Source of the DNA: JBBSOK01 sp038259825
GTDB lineage: Bacteria; Bacteroidota; Bacteroidia; Flavobacteriales; Flavobacteriaceae
Length of the DNA stretch: 8,130 bases
Assembly (NCBI GenBank): GCA_038259825.1
Contig: JBBSOK010000120.1
Location: forward strand, 1 to 8,130
Direction: 5' to 3'
Part shown: piece by piece, positions 1-6,647 of the stretch
How positions within the stretch are numbered: the first letter of the stretch is position 1
How the letters are laid out: each line of letters starts with the position of its first letter
Program-made: the position numbers and the translations under genes
The notes under the pieces: generated by a model
The model's database searches: none
The model's input: only the letters and a program-made list of their open reading frames with translations
Told to the model about the DNA's origin: nothing

Positions 1-357
1 TAGAGCTAACTATGATAATTGTCAGCTAAGTTTATATGATATTCTCAACTATATCTATGAAAGATGGTAGTATTTAAAAAGTAATAGTAATGCATAGAAA
101 ATTCAATTTTAAACAGTTTTAGATGTAATTAATACTGTAAAGGAATACGGGCTTTGTTACTAATTATACTATTGCCAATTTGCTTTTTAGATATTTTAAA
201 GAAGAATTAATTGGGCACTAAATCTCATAATTTTTCTTGTTGTATATAATTTATTAGCTGTCCTTTTTCTTAATTGTATTTTATAGCGACTGGTATAAAC
301 TCTAATTTTTATCAACGATTCTTATTTAAGTAACAATTAATTTATAGATATAATGTC
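1..357. other. AT-rich intergenic region without a gene
   Basis: This stretch is very AT-rich and has stops in all frames; I see no coding region, RNA gene or recognisable gene remnant in it. The only structure of note is the near-palindrome at 13-24, described separately. The rest is probably spacer between an unseen gene to the left and the stress-protein operon that begins at 421. Confidence 0.6.
13..24. promoter_or_regulatory. Imperfect copy of the TGAC-N4-GTCA operator
   Basis: TGATAATTGTCA differs at one base from the perfect palindrome TGACAATTGTCA at 358-369 and keeps the AATT centre. No TAnnTTTG element lies 23 nt to its right, so it does not resemble the plus-strand promoter at 358-400. 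If it is functional it may serve a leftward gene whose -7 element would lie outside the window. With one mismatch in an AT-rich region, chance is a real alternative. Confidence 0.3.
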
Positions 358-400
358 TGACAATTGTCATTTTTTAAGAAAGAGTAAGTCTTTATTTTTG
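358..400 (+). promoter_or_regulatory. Activator-type promoter of the USP operon: TGACAATTGTCA plus TATTTTTG
   Basis: Positions 358-369 are a perfect 12-bp palindrome, TGACAATTGTCA. After exactly 23 nt comes TATTTTTG (393-400), a full match to the Bacteroidota -7 element TAnnTTTG. No TTG lies at the usual -33 spacing. If transcription starts near 405, the palindrome is centred close to -41.5, the class II position of Crp/Fnr-family activators, and the leader is about 15 nt. The same layout, with the same 23-nt spacing, recurs upstream of the osmC remnant at 6605-6647. The regulator's identity is inferred only from site geometry. Confidence 0.6.
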
Positions 401-420
401 AGTAACTTAAAGCAACGAAG

Positions 421-1266
421 ATGAAAAAAATAGTAATCCCAACCGATTTTTCTGAAACTTCAATGAATGCCATAAAATATGGCGTTGAATTATTAAAGTA
501 TGATAGATGTGATATTATAATAATAAACGCTTTTGCAGACGAAGTGTATGAAAATACACAAGAAATGGAACGAGAAGATTTTGAAGAGTTTAAAGAAGCG
601 TATCGTACAAGTGTAGAAAAACAACTACAAAAAGAAGTTGCCGAGATGCTGCATATCTCACCCAACCCACGCCATAATTATGCCTTTGAAGCGCGCTTTG
701 GTAGTTTGGTAGACGAAACGAATGATGTTGTGGAGCGTGATAATATAGATTTGGTAATCATGGGTACTAAAGGTAAAACCAATAGAGAGAATGTTACTTT
801 TGGGAGTAACACCTTGCAAGTAATTAAGTATGTAAACTGTCCTGTACTAGCCGTTCCTGTTGGTTATCACGATTCGCCACCAAAAAATATTCTTTTTGCT
901 ACAGATTATATGATTCCATTTAAACGAAGAGAATTAAAATTGCTCAGCACATTAGCAACGAGTTTTGGTGCTGCCATTAACGTGTTATTAATTTCAGAAT
1001 TTAAGGGGTTGTCTAACAGACAAAAAGATAGCAGAGCTTTTTTAGAATGCTGTTTTGAAGGTAATAAAACATCCTTTTTACAAACGACGGGAAAAGATAT
1101 CACAGAAGGTGTAAACAAAATACTTAGAGAGCATGATTTTGATATGTTGGTAATGGTTAATCAACGGCATTCTTACTTAGAGAATATTTTATATACTTCT
1201 ACGATTGAAAAAATAGGATTGGAAATAAAGATACCATTTCTAGTTCTCCAAAACCTACATCGTTAA
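421..1266 (+). CDS. Two-domain universal stress protein (UspA family), first of three
   Basis: A 281-residue cytoplasmic protein made of two tandem Usp domains. Domain 1 (about residues 1-147) opens with the typical beta-strand KKIVIPTDFS and carries the ATP-binding signature G-2x-G-9x-G-S at G115, G118, G128 and S129, followed by the CPVLAVP strand (140-146). Domain 2 (about 154-279) begins at KNILFATD but has no glycine signature; the corresponding segment reads VMVNQRHSYLENIL. So one nucleotide site per chain is expected. Usp proteins bind ATP and help survival under stress or growth arrest; no specific reaction can be assigned. The gene heads a run of three paralogues, 17 nt before the next, behind the palindromic promoter at 358-400. 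The ATG at 421 fits the family N-terminus and has no Shine-Dalgarno sequence, as is usual in Bacteroidota. Confidence 0.95.
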   Translation: MKKIVIPTDFSETSMNAIKYGVELLKYDRCDIIIINAFADEVYENTQEMEREDFEEFKEAYRTSVEKQLQKEVAEMLHISPNPRHNYAFEARFGSLVDETNDVVERDNIDLVIMGTKGKTNRENVTFGSNTLQVIKYVNCPVLAVPVGYHDSPPKNILFATDYMIPFKRRELKLLSTLATSFGAAINVLLISEFKGLSNRQKDSRAFLECCFEGNKTSFLQTTGKDITEGVNKILREHDFDMLVMVNQRHSYLENILYTSTIEKIGLEIKIPFLVLQNLHR

Positions 1267-1283
1267 CCTTAAAAAATAAGAAA

Positions 1284-2132
1284 ATGAAACGCATCCTTTT
1301 ACCTACAGATTTTTCAAAAAACGCATACAACGCTATCCGATATGCGCTAGAATTATTTAAAAATGATAGTTGCGAATTTTATATTCTACACACTTATTCA
1401 CCACCTATGGTTAGCGCTGGTAGTATGATGGATAGCTATTCAGCCTTAGCAATGCTTGATGTTGCAAAAGACATCGCACAAAAAGGGCTTGATGGATTGG
1501 AAGACCGTATCTCAAAAGATTTTCCAAATAACAATCATAAATTTACGTTTGTAGCTTCATTTAATATGCTTATTGGCGAAATGAAAAATATTGTTAAGGA
1601 AGAAGGTATCGATTTGATAATTATGGGAACTCAAGGTGCTACGGGCGCAAAAGAGATATTTCTAGGAACCCAAACAATGTTTGCTATTAAAAAAATGAAA
1701 TGTCCTGTCTTGGCAGTACCCGCAAACTTTGAATATGAAGCTCCAAAAGAAATTCTATTTCCTACTGATTATAAACTAGACAAAACCAATAAGTATTTAA
1801 CAATGCTTCGTGAATTCTGTGACCATAATATATCTCGGCTACATATTTTAAATGCCTATTATGGTACACCATTAAGCAAAGCGCAAATAGAAATTAAAGC
1901 GTTTTTAGATGCCTATTTTATAGATAATGCGCACTTGTTTCATATAGCCGAGAAAACAGATGTTTTGGGCGCTGTTGCAGAGTTTCAAAAAAAATCAAAA
2001 ATAAACTTGATTGTAATGATTCATAACAAGCATAACTTTTTTGAAAATATGTTATTTAAATCGGTTATTAATCAAGTAGTGTATCATACCAATGTACCGT
2101 TTTTAGTGATTCCTTCAGTAGAAAGACAATAA
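1284..2132 (+). CDS. Two-domain universal stress protein (UspA family), second of three
   Basis: A 282-residue tandem Usp protein, nearly the same length as its neighbours. Domain 1 starts KRILLPTDFSKNAYNAIRYA and has the nucleotide-binding signature G115-2x-G118-9x-G128-T129, with T in place of S, then CPVLAVP at 140-146. Domain 2 starts at KEILFPTDY (about 155) and lacks the glycine motif; its equivalent reads VMIHNKHNFFENML. The first 30 codons are close to those of the third gene even at DNA level (shared CCTACAGATTTTTC), which points to gene duplication. It starts 17 nt after the first Usp gene and ends 39 nt before the third, with no promoter visible in either gap, so it is most likely co-transcribed. 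Role: ATP-binding stress-survival protein, exact partner unknown. Confidence 0.95.
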   Translation: MKRILLPTDFSKNAYNAIRYALELFKNDSCEFYILHTYSPPMVSAGSMMDSYSALAMLDVAKDIAQKGLDGLEDRISKDFPNNNHKFTFVASFNMLIGEMKNIVKEEGIDLIIMGTQGATGAKEIFLGTQTMFAIKKMKCPVLAVPANFEYEAPKEILFPTDYKLDKTNKYLTMLREFCDHNISRLHILNAYYGTPLSKAQIEIKAFLDAYFIDNAHLFHIAEKTDVLGAVAEFQKKSKINLIVMIHNKHNFFENMLFKSVINQVVYHTNVPFLVIPSVERQ

Positions 2133-2171
2133 CATGATTATATAATCAGAATTAGTAAATATTTAAAACAG

Positions 2172-3020
2172 ATGAAAACGATACTTGTACCTACAGATTT
2201 TTCGAAAAATGCATACTACGCATTACATTATGCAACACAATTATTTGCTGAAGAAGAATGCAAATTTATAATAGTGCATTCCTTTGAAAACCAAGTATCT
2301 AAACTTACTAGCAGAGTAGATATTGGTAAAACAGAGGCGGTTATGGATTCGCTTTATGAAGAATATGACTCTAAGTGCGATGAAGTTATGCGTCAAATAA
2401 TTCTAGATACCAAGAATAGCACCCACTCATACGAAACAATTGCAACATCCCTAACTTTATCGAGGGCTATTAATAAATTAATTGTTAAAGAAAAAGTTGA
2501 TTACGTTGTAATGGGTAGCAAAGGTAAAACGGATGCTCTAGATATGTTAGTGGGAAGTAACACGCTGGCAATGATAAATAAAATTAAAAATGCAGCTTTG
2601 CTAATAATTCCACAGGAAATGGAGTATAAATCTATAAAGAAAATAGCTTTTGCAACTGGTTTTAAGAGATCTTATTCTCATAAGGAGCTGCAACCTTTAC
2701 TTTATTTAGCAGACGCAAATAATGCAGATGTTAAAATAATACATTCTCATAAGGAGGAAAAAATGAACGAAACACAACACGCGAACTCACATCAACTAGT
2801 TGAGCTCTTAAAACAAACGAAGCCACAAAATATTTGGCTTTCAGGAGAAACCGATACGTATGATGCTATTACTTCTTATTTAAACAAAGAACAAATAGAT
2901 TTATTGGTTATGATTTACTATAAGCACAATATTATTGCGCAATTGTTTCGAGAGGCTACTGTAAAGGATATTATAAAATACACTTTAATTCCTTTCTTGG
3001 TATTGCCAGCTCAAGATTGA
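2172..3020 (+). CDS. Two-domain universal stress protein (UspA family), third of three
   Basis: A 282-residue tandem Usp protein. Domain 1 starts KTILVPTDFSKNAYYALHYA and keeps the ATP-binding signature at the same positions as its paralogues (G115, G118, G128, S129). It has lost the Cys-Pro that follows in the first two genes: the strand reads NAALLIIP instead of NCPVLAVP. Domain 2 (about 155-281) is the most divergent of the three, reading FATGF where the others have F(A/P)TDY, and has no glycine signature. It contains a 14-nt direct repeat in frame and a strong internal Shine-Dalgarno-like sequence (noted separately). It is last in the run and is followed by a small hairpin, so the operon may end here. 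Confidence 0.94.
   Translation: MKTILVPTDFSKNAYYALHYATQLFAEEECKFIIVHSFENQVSKLTSRVDIGKTEAVMDSLYEEYDSKCDEVMRQIILDTKNSTHSYETIATSLTLSRAINKLIVKEKVDYVVMGSKGKTDALDMLVGSNTLAMINKIKNAALLIIPQEMEYKSIKKIAFATGFKRSYSHKELQPLLYLADANNADVKIIHSHKEEKMNETQHANSHQLVELLKQTKPQNIWLSGETDTYDAITSYLNKEQIDLLVMIYYKHNIIAQLFREATVKDIIKYTLIPFLVLPAQD
2674..2756 (+). repeat. 14-nt direct repeat ATTCTCATAAGGAG inside the third Usp gene
   Basis: ATTCTCATAAGGAG occurs at 2674-2687 and again at 2743-2756, exactly 69 nt (23 codons) apart, so both copies are read in the same frame as (Y/H)SHKE. The second copy, with the following G, forms AAGGAGG (2751-2757) five bases before an in-frame ATG at 2763 (Met198). It may be a local coding repeat or coincidence. 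Confidence 0.5.
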
Positions 3021-3044
3021 TCCTTATTATACCTACAGCATTAT

Positions 3045-3070
3045 TTATTCAATATTTTTATGTTGAATAA
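3045..3070. terminator. Possible hairpin between the Usp operon and the nuclease operon
   Basis: TTATTCAA (3045-3052) and TTGAATAA (3063-3070) are perfect 8-bp inverted arms around a 10-nt loop. The stem is AT-rich and no T run follows, so this is a poor intrinsic terminator. It may slow transcription after the third Usp gene, or act as an operator: the right arm begins with the TTG that could be the -33 element of the next promoter. Confidence 0.3.
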
Positions 3071-3093
3071 TAGCAGAAGAAGACTTAGATTTT
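3063..3093 (+). promoter_or_regulatory. Putative promoter for the ATP-cone nuclease/RNase pair
   Basis: TTG at 3063-3065 lies 20 nt before TAGATTTT (3086-3093), a 7-of-8 match to TAnnTTTG. This is the expected -33/-7 arrangement for the Bacteroidota housekeeping sigma factor and would give a leader of roughly 45-50 nt. Neither element is perfect, and such matches are easy to find in AT-rich DNA. Confidence 0.35.
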
Positions 3094-3146
3094 AAAGAAA
3101 AAAAAAACAATTTTCGCTTTACACTAATTACACAATTAATCATATT

Positions 3147-3983
3147 ATGGAAAAGGAGCATATTCAAATTGTAAAGTCATCAGGCGATAAAGTTGATTTT
3201 TCTATTTCAAAATTACGCAACAGTCTTTTTAAAACTGGCGCAGATGAGCTAACGGTAGATAATATTATAAACGTGGTTCGAGATGAACTATACCAAGGTA
3301 TTTCAACAAAGGAAATTTATAATAGAGCATTCGGCATACTGAAAAAAAACAAATCTATATATGCTTCAAAATATAAACTGAAGAAAGCAATTTACGAACT
3401 AGGTCCTACAGGATTTCCGTTTGAAAATTTTATTGGCACTTTAATGGAATATTCTGGCTATGAAGTAGAAGTCGGCAAGATTATGCAAGGTAAATGTGTG
3501 CAACACGAAGTAGATGTAGTTGCTTTAAAAAATGGACAACATATTGTTGCCGAATGTAAATTTCATAACGAAAAATCCACCACTTGCAATGTAAAAATTC
3601 CGCTGTATATTCATTCAAGATATCAGGATATTGTTGCGCAATATAAGAATACTCCAAAATGCCCAAATGAAGGTTGGGTAGTTACCAATACACGCTTTAC
3701 TACAGATGCGCTAACTTATGGTAAATGTGCTGGACTTTATCTGCTGAGCTGGGATCATCCAAAAGATAATGGTTTAAAAGACCGTATAGACCGGCTTGGC
3801 TTATATCCTATAACGGTTTCAACCTTGCTTACCAATAGAGAAAAACAATTTTTGTTAAGCAGACAGGTTGTGCTTTGCCGACAGCTGTTAAATGATGTTT
3901 TCTATTTAGATCATTTAGGTATTTCTGAAACAAGAAAAACAAATATACTTTCTGAAATTTCAATGCTTTGTAAACCAAACTAA
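3147..3983 (+). CDS. ATP-cone domain fused to an Mrr-like PD-(D/E)xK nuclease domain
   Basis: A 278-residue soluble protein of unusual make-up. Residues about 5-88 match an ATP-cone, the nucleotide-sensing regulatory domain known from ribonucleotide reductases and NrdR (IQIVKSSGDKVDFSISKLRNS and the helices up to KYKLKKAIYELGPTG). Residues about 90-205 look like an Mrr-type restriction endonuclease fold: E93 in PFENFIGTLMEYSGYEV, D123 in HEVDVVAL and E136-x-K138 in AECKFH, so the PD-(D/E)xK residues appear complete. The C-terminal 60 residues are helical and may hold a helix-hairpin-helix-like segment (LDHLGISETRKTNILSEI). Expected activity: nucleotide-gated DNA or RNA cleavage, inferred from domains only. 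It ends one base before the beta-CASP RNase gene, which implies translational coupling and a shared function. Confidence 0.85.
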   Translation: MEKEHIQIVKSSGDKVDFSISKLRNSLFKTGADELTVDNIINVVRDELYQGISTKEIYNRAFGILKKNKSIYASKYKLKKAIYELGPTGFPFENFIGTLMEYSGYEVEVGKIMQGKCVQHEVDVVALKNGQHIVAECKFHNEKSTTCNVKIPLYIHSRYQDIVAQYKNTPKCPNEGWVVTNTRFTTDALTYGKCAGLYLLSWDHPKDNGLKDRIDRLGLYPITVSTLLTNREKQFLLSRQVVLCRQLLNDVFYLDHLGISETRKTNILSEISMLCKPN

Positions 3984-3984
3984 G

Positions 3985-5355
3985 ATGAATAAAATTAAAA
4001 TCCATTTTTTAGGAGCCTCAAGAACTGTGACAGGATCTAAATTTTTACTGGAAACCCCAGAACAAAATATCTTGATTGACTGCGGAATGTTTCAAGGGTT
4101 AAAAGAACTTCGGGAACAAAACTGGCAGGACTTTCCGTATGATGTTTCAAAAATTGATGTGGTTATTTTAACTCACGGCCATTTAGACCATACTGGATAT
4201 TTACCTCGTTTAGTAAAACAAGGATTTAAAGGCAAAATAATGGGTACAGCTCCCACTTTAGAAATTGCTAAAATTATTTTGTTAGACAGTGCAAAAATTA
4301 ACGAAGAAGATGCAAAGCGTGCTAATGAAGAAAATTATAGCAAACATCATCCTGCGGTGCCATTCTATACCTTGGAAGATGCACAAAATGCAATTGAGAT
4401 GTTTACATCTTTTAACAAAGACGAGTGGCATAGAATATCTAAAAATATAGTATTCCGTTTTAAATATAATGGCCATATAATAGGAGCCACATTTGTAGAA
4501 CTTGAAATTTTTGGCAAAACTTTTGTTTTTTCAGGCGACATTGGTAGAACCAATGATTTGCTTTTATTTCCGCCAGATAAGCCACAAAAGGCAGATTATC
4601 TCTTTGTGGAAAGTACTTATGGAAATAGATTGCATCCAGAAGAAAGCGTTTCAGAAAAACTTGTTGCATTAATTAATAAAACAATCCAAAATAGTGGCAC
4701 GCTAATAATACCATCTTTTGCGGTAGAGCGTTTACAAATGTTAATGTTTTTATTATGGAAATTATCTAATGAAAATCGCATTCCCAACATTCCTATTTTT
4801 ATAGATAGTCCAATGGGCAATAATGCGTTGGGTGTTTTTGAACGCTTTCCGGATTGGCATAAAATACCGCCAGCAGAATTCAGTGCAATGAAACAAAGGA
4901 TGAACATTATAAAATCTTACAAAGAAACTTGGGAAACTATAGACGACCCAAGACCAAAAATTGTAATTGCTGGTAGTGGAATGATAACAGGCGGTCGCGT
5001 ACTTACATACTTAAAACAACTTATAGACGAACCATCTACAACTGTATTAATTGTGGGTTATCAAGCTGAAGGAACTCGCGGAAGACAACTTTTAGAAGGA
5101 GCACACGAGCTTAAATTCTTCGGAAAGTATTATCCAGTTAAAGCTAAAATAGAACATATTGAAAGTTTATCGGCACACGCGGATCAGTCAGGAATTATAG
5201 ATTGGTTAAGTGAAATAAAAAACACGCCAGAAACCACCTATCTAATTCACGGAGAGCCTACTGCATTAGATGCTTTACGGGTTAAGATTAAAGATACGTA
5301 TGGTTGGAATATTACTATTCCGAAGTTGTATGAAGTTGCAGAAATCTCTGTTTAA
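3985..5355 (+). CDS. Metallo-beta-lactamase/beta-CASP RNase (YSH1/CPSF73-like)
   Basis: A 456-residue cytoplasmic protein of the COG1236 type, normal length for the family. The metal-binding set is complete: H64-x-H66-x-D68-H69 in THGHLDHTG, H164 in GHIIGA, D185 in SGDIGR, and the late histidine H422 in IHGE. The beta-CASP cap (about 210-380) shows E209 in VESTYGNR, the SFAVERLQ segment (244-251), GSGMITGGR (330-338) and H398 in SLSAHAD. Relatives are zinc-dependent endo- or exoribonucleases acting on single-stranded RNA. The start ATG follows the upstream stop codon after one base (TAA-G-ATG), so expression is tied to the ATP-cone nuclease. Its stop overlaps that of the convergent LOG gene, leaving no room for a separate terminator. 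Whether it works on bulk RNA or only with its partner cannot be told from sequence. Confidence 0.93.
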   Translation: MNKIKIHFLGASRTVTGSKFLLETPEQNILIDCGMFQGLKELREQNWQDFPYDVSKIDVVILTHGHLDHTGYLPRLVKQGFKGKIMGTAPTLEIAKIILLDSAKINEEDAKRANEENYSKHHPAVPFYTLEDAQNAIEMFTSFNKDEWHRISKNIVFRFKYNGHIIGATFVELEIFGKTFVFSGDIGRTNDLLLFPPDKPQKADYLFVESTYGNRLHPEESVSEKLVALINKTIQNSGTLIIPSFAVERLQMLMFLLWKLSNENRIPNIPIFIDSPMGNNALGVFERFPDWHKIPPAEFSAMKQRMNIIKSYKETWETIDDPRPKIVIAGSGMITGGRVLTYLKQLIDEPSTTVLIVGYQAEGTRGRQLLEGAHELKFFGKYYPVKAKIEHIESLSAHADQSGIIDWLSEIKNTPETTYLIHGEPTALDALRVKIKDTYGWNITIPKLYEVAEISV

Positions 5356-6098
5356 TATCTTCTTCTATTTTCACCGTACCACCATTTTGGTTTGTAGCTT
5401 TCTTTAATTAGTCCAAATTTTTTGATAGCGTGCACTTTTATGTGTTCGACTACTTCTTCAGCTGAATCGGTAATAAAAAGAAGTTTCATATCTTCAGGAC
5501 TTATACTTTTATTTTTAGCCATTAATTGTAAGTGCTGGTATAGTTCCTTATGGTATTCAGAATCAAAAATAACAATAGGAAAATTTTCAATTATTTTTGT
5601 TTGTATGAGCGTTATAGCCTCAAAAAGTTCGTCCAAAGTGCCCATTCCGCCTGGCATTACCACAAAAGCGTAGGAGTATTTTATCAGTAAGAATTTACGA
5701 ACAAAGAAATATGGAATATCAATCCATTTATGAAGATATGGATTTGGTTTTTGCTCGAAAGGTAGAATTATATTTACGCCAACCGAATTACCTCCAGCTT
5801 CAAATGCTCCCTTATTTGCAGCTTCCATAATGCCAGGACCTCCGCCTGTCATTATCGTAAAACCCAATTTAGATAATGCCGCTCCAATTTTTTCAGCATT
5901 TTGATAATGTTTGGAATCTGGAGTGAATCTTGCAGAACCAAAAATGGTAACACAAGGCCCAATAAAATGCATTTTTCTAAAGGCTTTTATAAAATTGTAC
6001 TGCACCTTTAATGTGAAGATAAATTCCTTAAACCTAGATCGTGGTCCTTGTAGAAATTGAGATTCACTTTTTTCTAAATGAAATTTATTAGGCTGCAT
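5352..6098 (-). CDS. LOG-family nucleoside 5'-monophosphate phosphoribohydrolase (TIGR00730)
   Basis: A 248-residue protein with a Rossmann-like lysine-decarboxylase-family fold. Relatives, first named as lysine decarboxylases, cleave ribose 5-phosphate from cytokinin or purine nucleoside monophosphates. Visible motifs: FGSAR (54-58), TGGGPGIMEAANKGA (84-98), the arginine of FFVRK (R134) and the PGGMGTLDE signature (149-157), covering the expected nucleotide-binding and catalytic residues. The family is usually 180-250 residues; the first 45 or so here are an extension rich in basic and aromatic residues. It starts 22 nt after the end of the osmC remnant on the same strand, so it was probably the second gene of an osmC-LOG operon, driven by the promoter at 6605-6647. 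Its stop overlaps that of the RNase gene. The true substrate in this organism is unknown. Confidence 0.92.
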   Translation of the reverse strand: MQPNKFHLEKSESQFLQGPRSRFKEFIFTLKVQYNFIKAFRKMHFIGPCVTIFGSARFTPDSKHYQNAEKIGAALSKLGFTIMTGGGPGIMEAANKGAFEAGGNSVGVNIILPFEQKPNPYLHKWIDIPYFFVRKFLLIKYSYAFVVMPGGMGTLDELFEAITLIQTKIIENFPIVIFDSEYHKELYQHLQLMAKNKSISPEDMKLLFITDSAEEVVEHIKVHAIKKFGLIKESYKPKWWYGENRRRY

Positions 6099-6120
6099 TT
6101 TCTTGCGGTTTGTAGTGTGA

Positions 6121-6559
6121 TTATTTCTGCACCACTATTTCTATTTCCAATGTAATTTTAGATTTTATGGAATTAGAAATTAAACATGCAGCTTCAGATT
6201 TCTGTACAATAATTTTTGCGCGATCTATATCTTTTTCATTTATGATTACAATAGTTGGTTTTAATATAATTTCAGCCATTAGATATTTACCATCTACTTT
6301 CTCTAAAACGCCAGTCGATTTACAATTGAAAACTGAAAATTTTAATTTTTAGTTTTCAGCTGAAGATAAAAAAAGTAGTCATAAGGCAACTTCAATCTGA
6401 TGCTGTGAACAAATTTTCGGGAGACCAAATATTTGGTTATCCTTTATTAAATTCTGGCGGTGTTGCAACTTCTAAATTATTTGCAGAAGTGCTATTCCCT
6501 TCTTTCAATTCTGGAGAGAACGATAAACCTTTAGGATAATGTCTCCATACATTCCACAT
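6121..6559 (-). pseudogene. OsmC-family peroxidase, broken by three stops and a frameshift
   Basis: Read on the minus strand, almost a whole OsmC/Ohr-type protein (about 145 residues) is recognisable. The first part, from ATG at 6559, contains KGLSFSPEL and LEVATPPEFNKG and stops at TAA 6439-6437. The same frame continues PNIWSPENLFTA to a TGA at 6394-6392, then SCLMTTF. A seven-T run (6374-6368) holds one T too many; in the shifted frame a TAA (6351-6349) stands where a residue between AEN and KLKF is expected. The last part, STGVLEKVDGKYLMAE and SEAACLISNSIKS, runs cleanly to 6121. The family's two reactive cysteines, which reduce organic hydroperoxides, are both still encoded (SCLM and AACLI). 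Four separate lesions argue against sequencing error. It lies 22 nt upstream of the LOG gene, behind a promoter that still looks intact. The start at 6559 is the best guess. Confidence 0.88.
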
Positions 6560-6604
6560 TATAAAGATGTTTTTCCATTTTAACTTTATGTAAGTTTTGA
6601 TAAT

Positions 6605-6647
6605 CAAATTTAAAGTGGTTTTTATAAACAGTAAATGACAAATGTCA
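6605..6647 (-). promoter_or_regulatory. Promoter of the osmC remnant/LOG operon: TGAC-N4-GTCA plus TAAATTTG
   Basis: Positions 6636-6647 read TGACAAATGTCA, flanked by A and T, so that ATGACA and TGTCAT form a perfect inverted repeat around AA. On the minus strand, exactly 23 nt beyond it, lies TAAATTTG (6612-6605), a full match to TAnnTTTG. Spacing and motif equal those of the Usp operon promoter at 358-400. Transcription would start near 6600, about 40 nt before the osmC start codon. The element is preserved although the first gene is broken, which suggests it still serves the LOG gene. Confidence 0.6.

Noticed and set aside
342..1118. Minus-strand ORFs at 342-665 and 906-1118
   Set aside because: Both lie antisense to the first Usp gene and are serine/phenylalanine-rich low-complexity translations typical of shadows.
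4282..4907. Four overlapping minus-strand ORFs inside the RNase gene
   Set aside because: They are antisense shadows of a strongly conserved metallo-beta-lactamase/beta-CASP protein, with no recognisable domain.
6167..6352. Plus-strand ORF of 61 codons opposite the osmC remnant
   Set aside because: It is the antisense shadow of a clearly recognisable OsmC C-terminus and has no family signature of its own.
6424..6437. Perfect 14-bp palindrome ACCAAATATTTGGT
   Set aside because: It lies inside the pseudogene over the codons for conserved residues PNIW, so the symmetry is explained by coding sequence (CCA AAT ATT TGG) rather than by a binding site.
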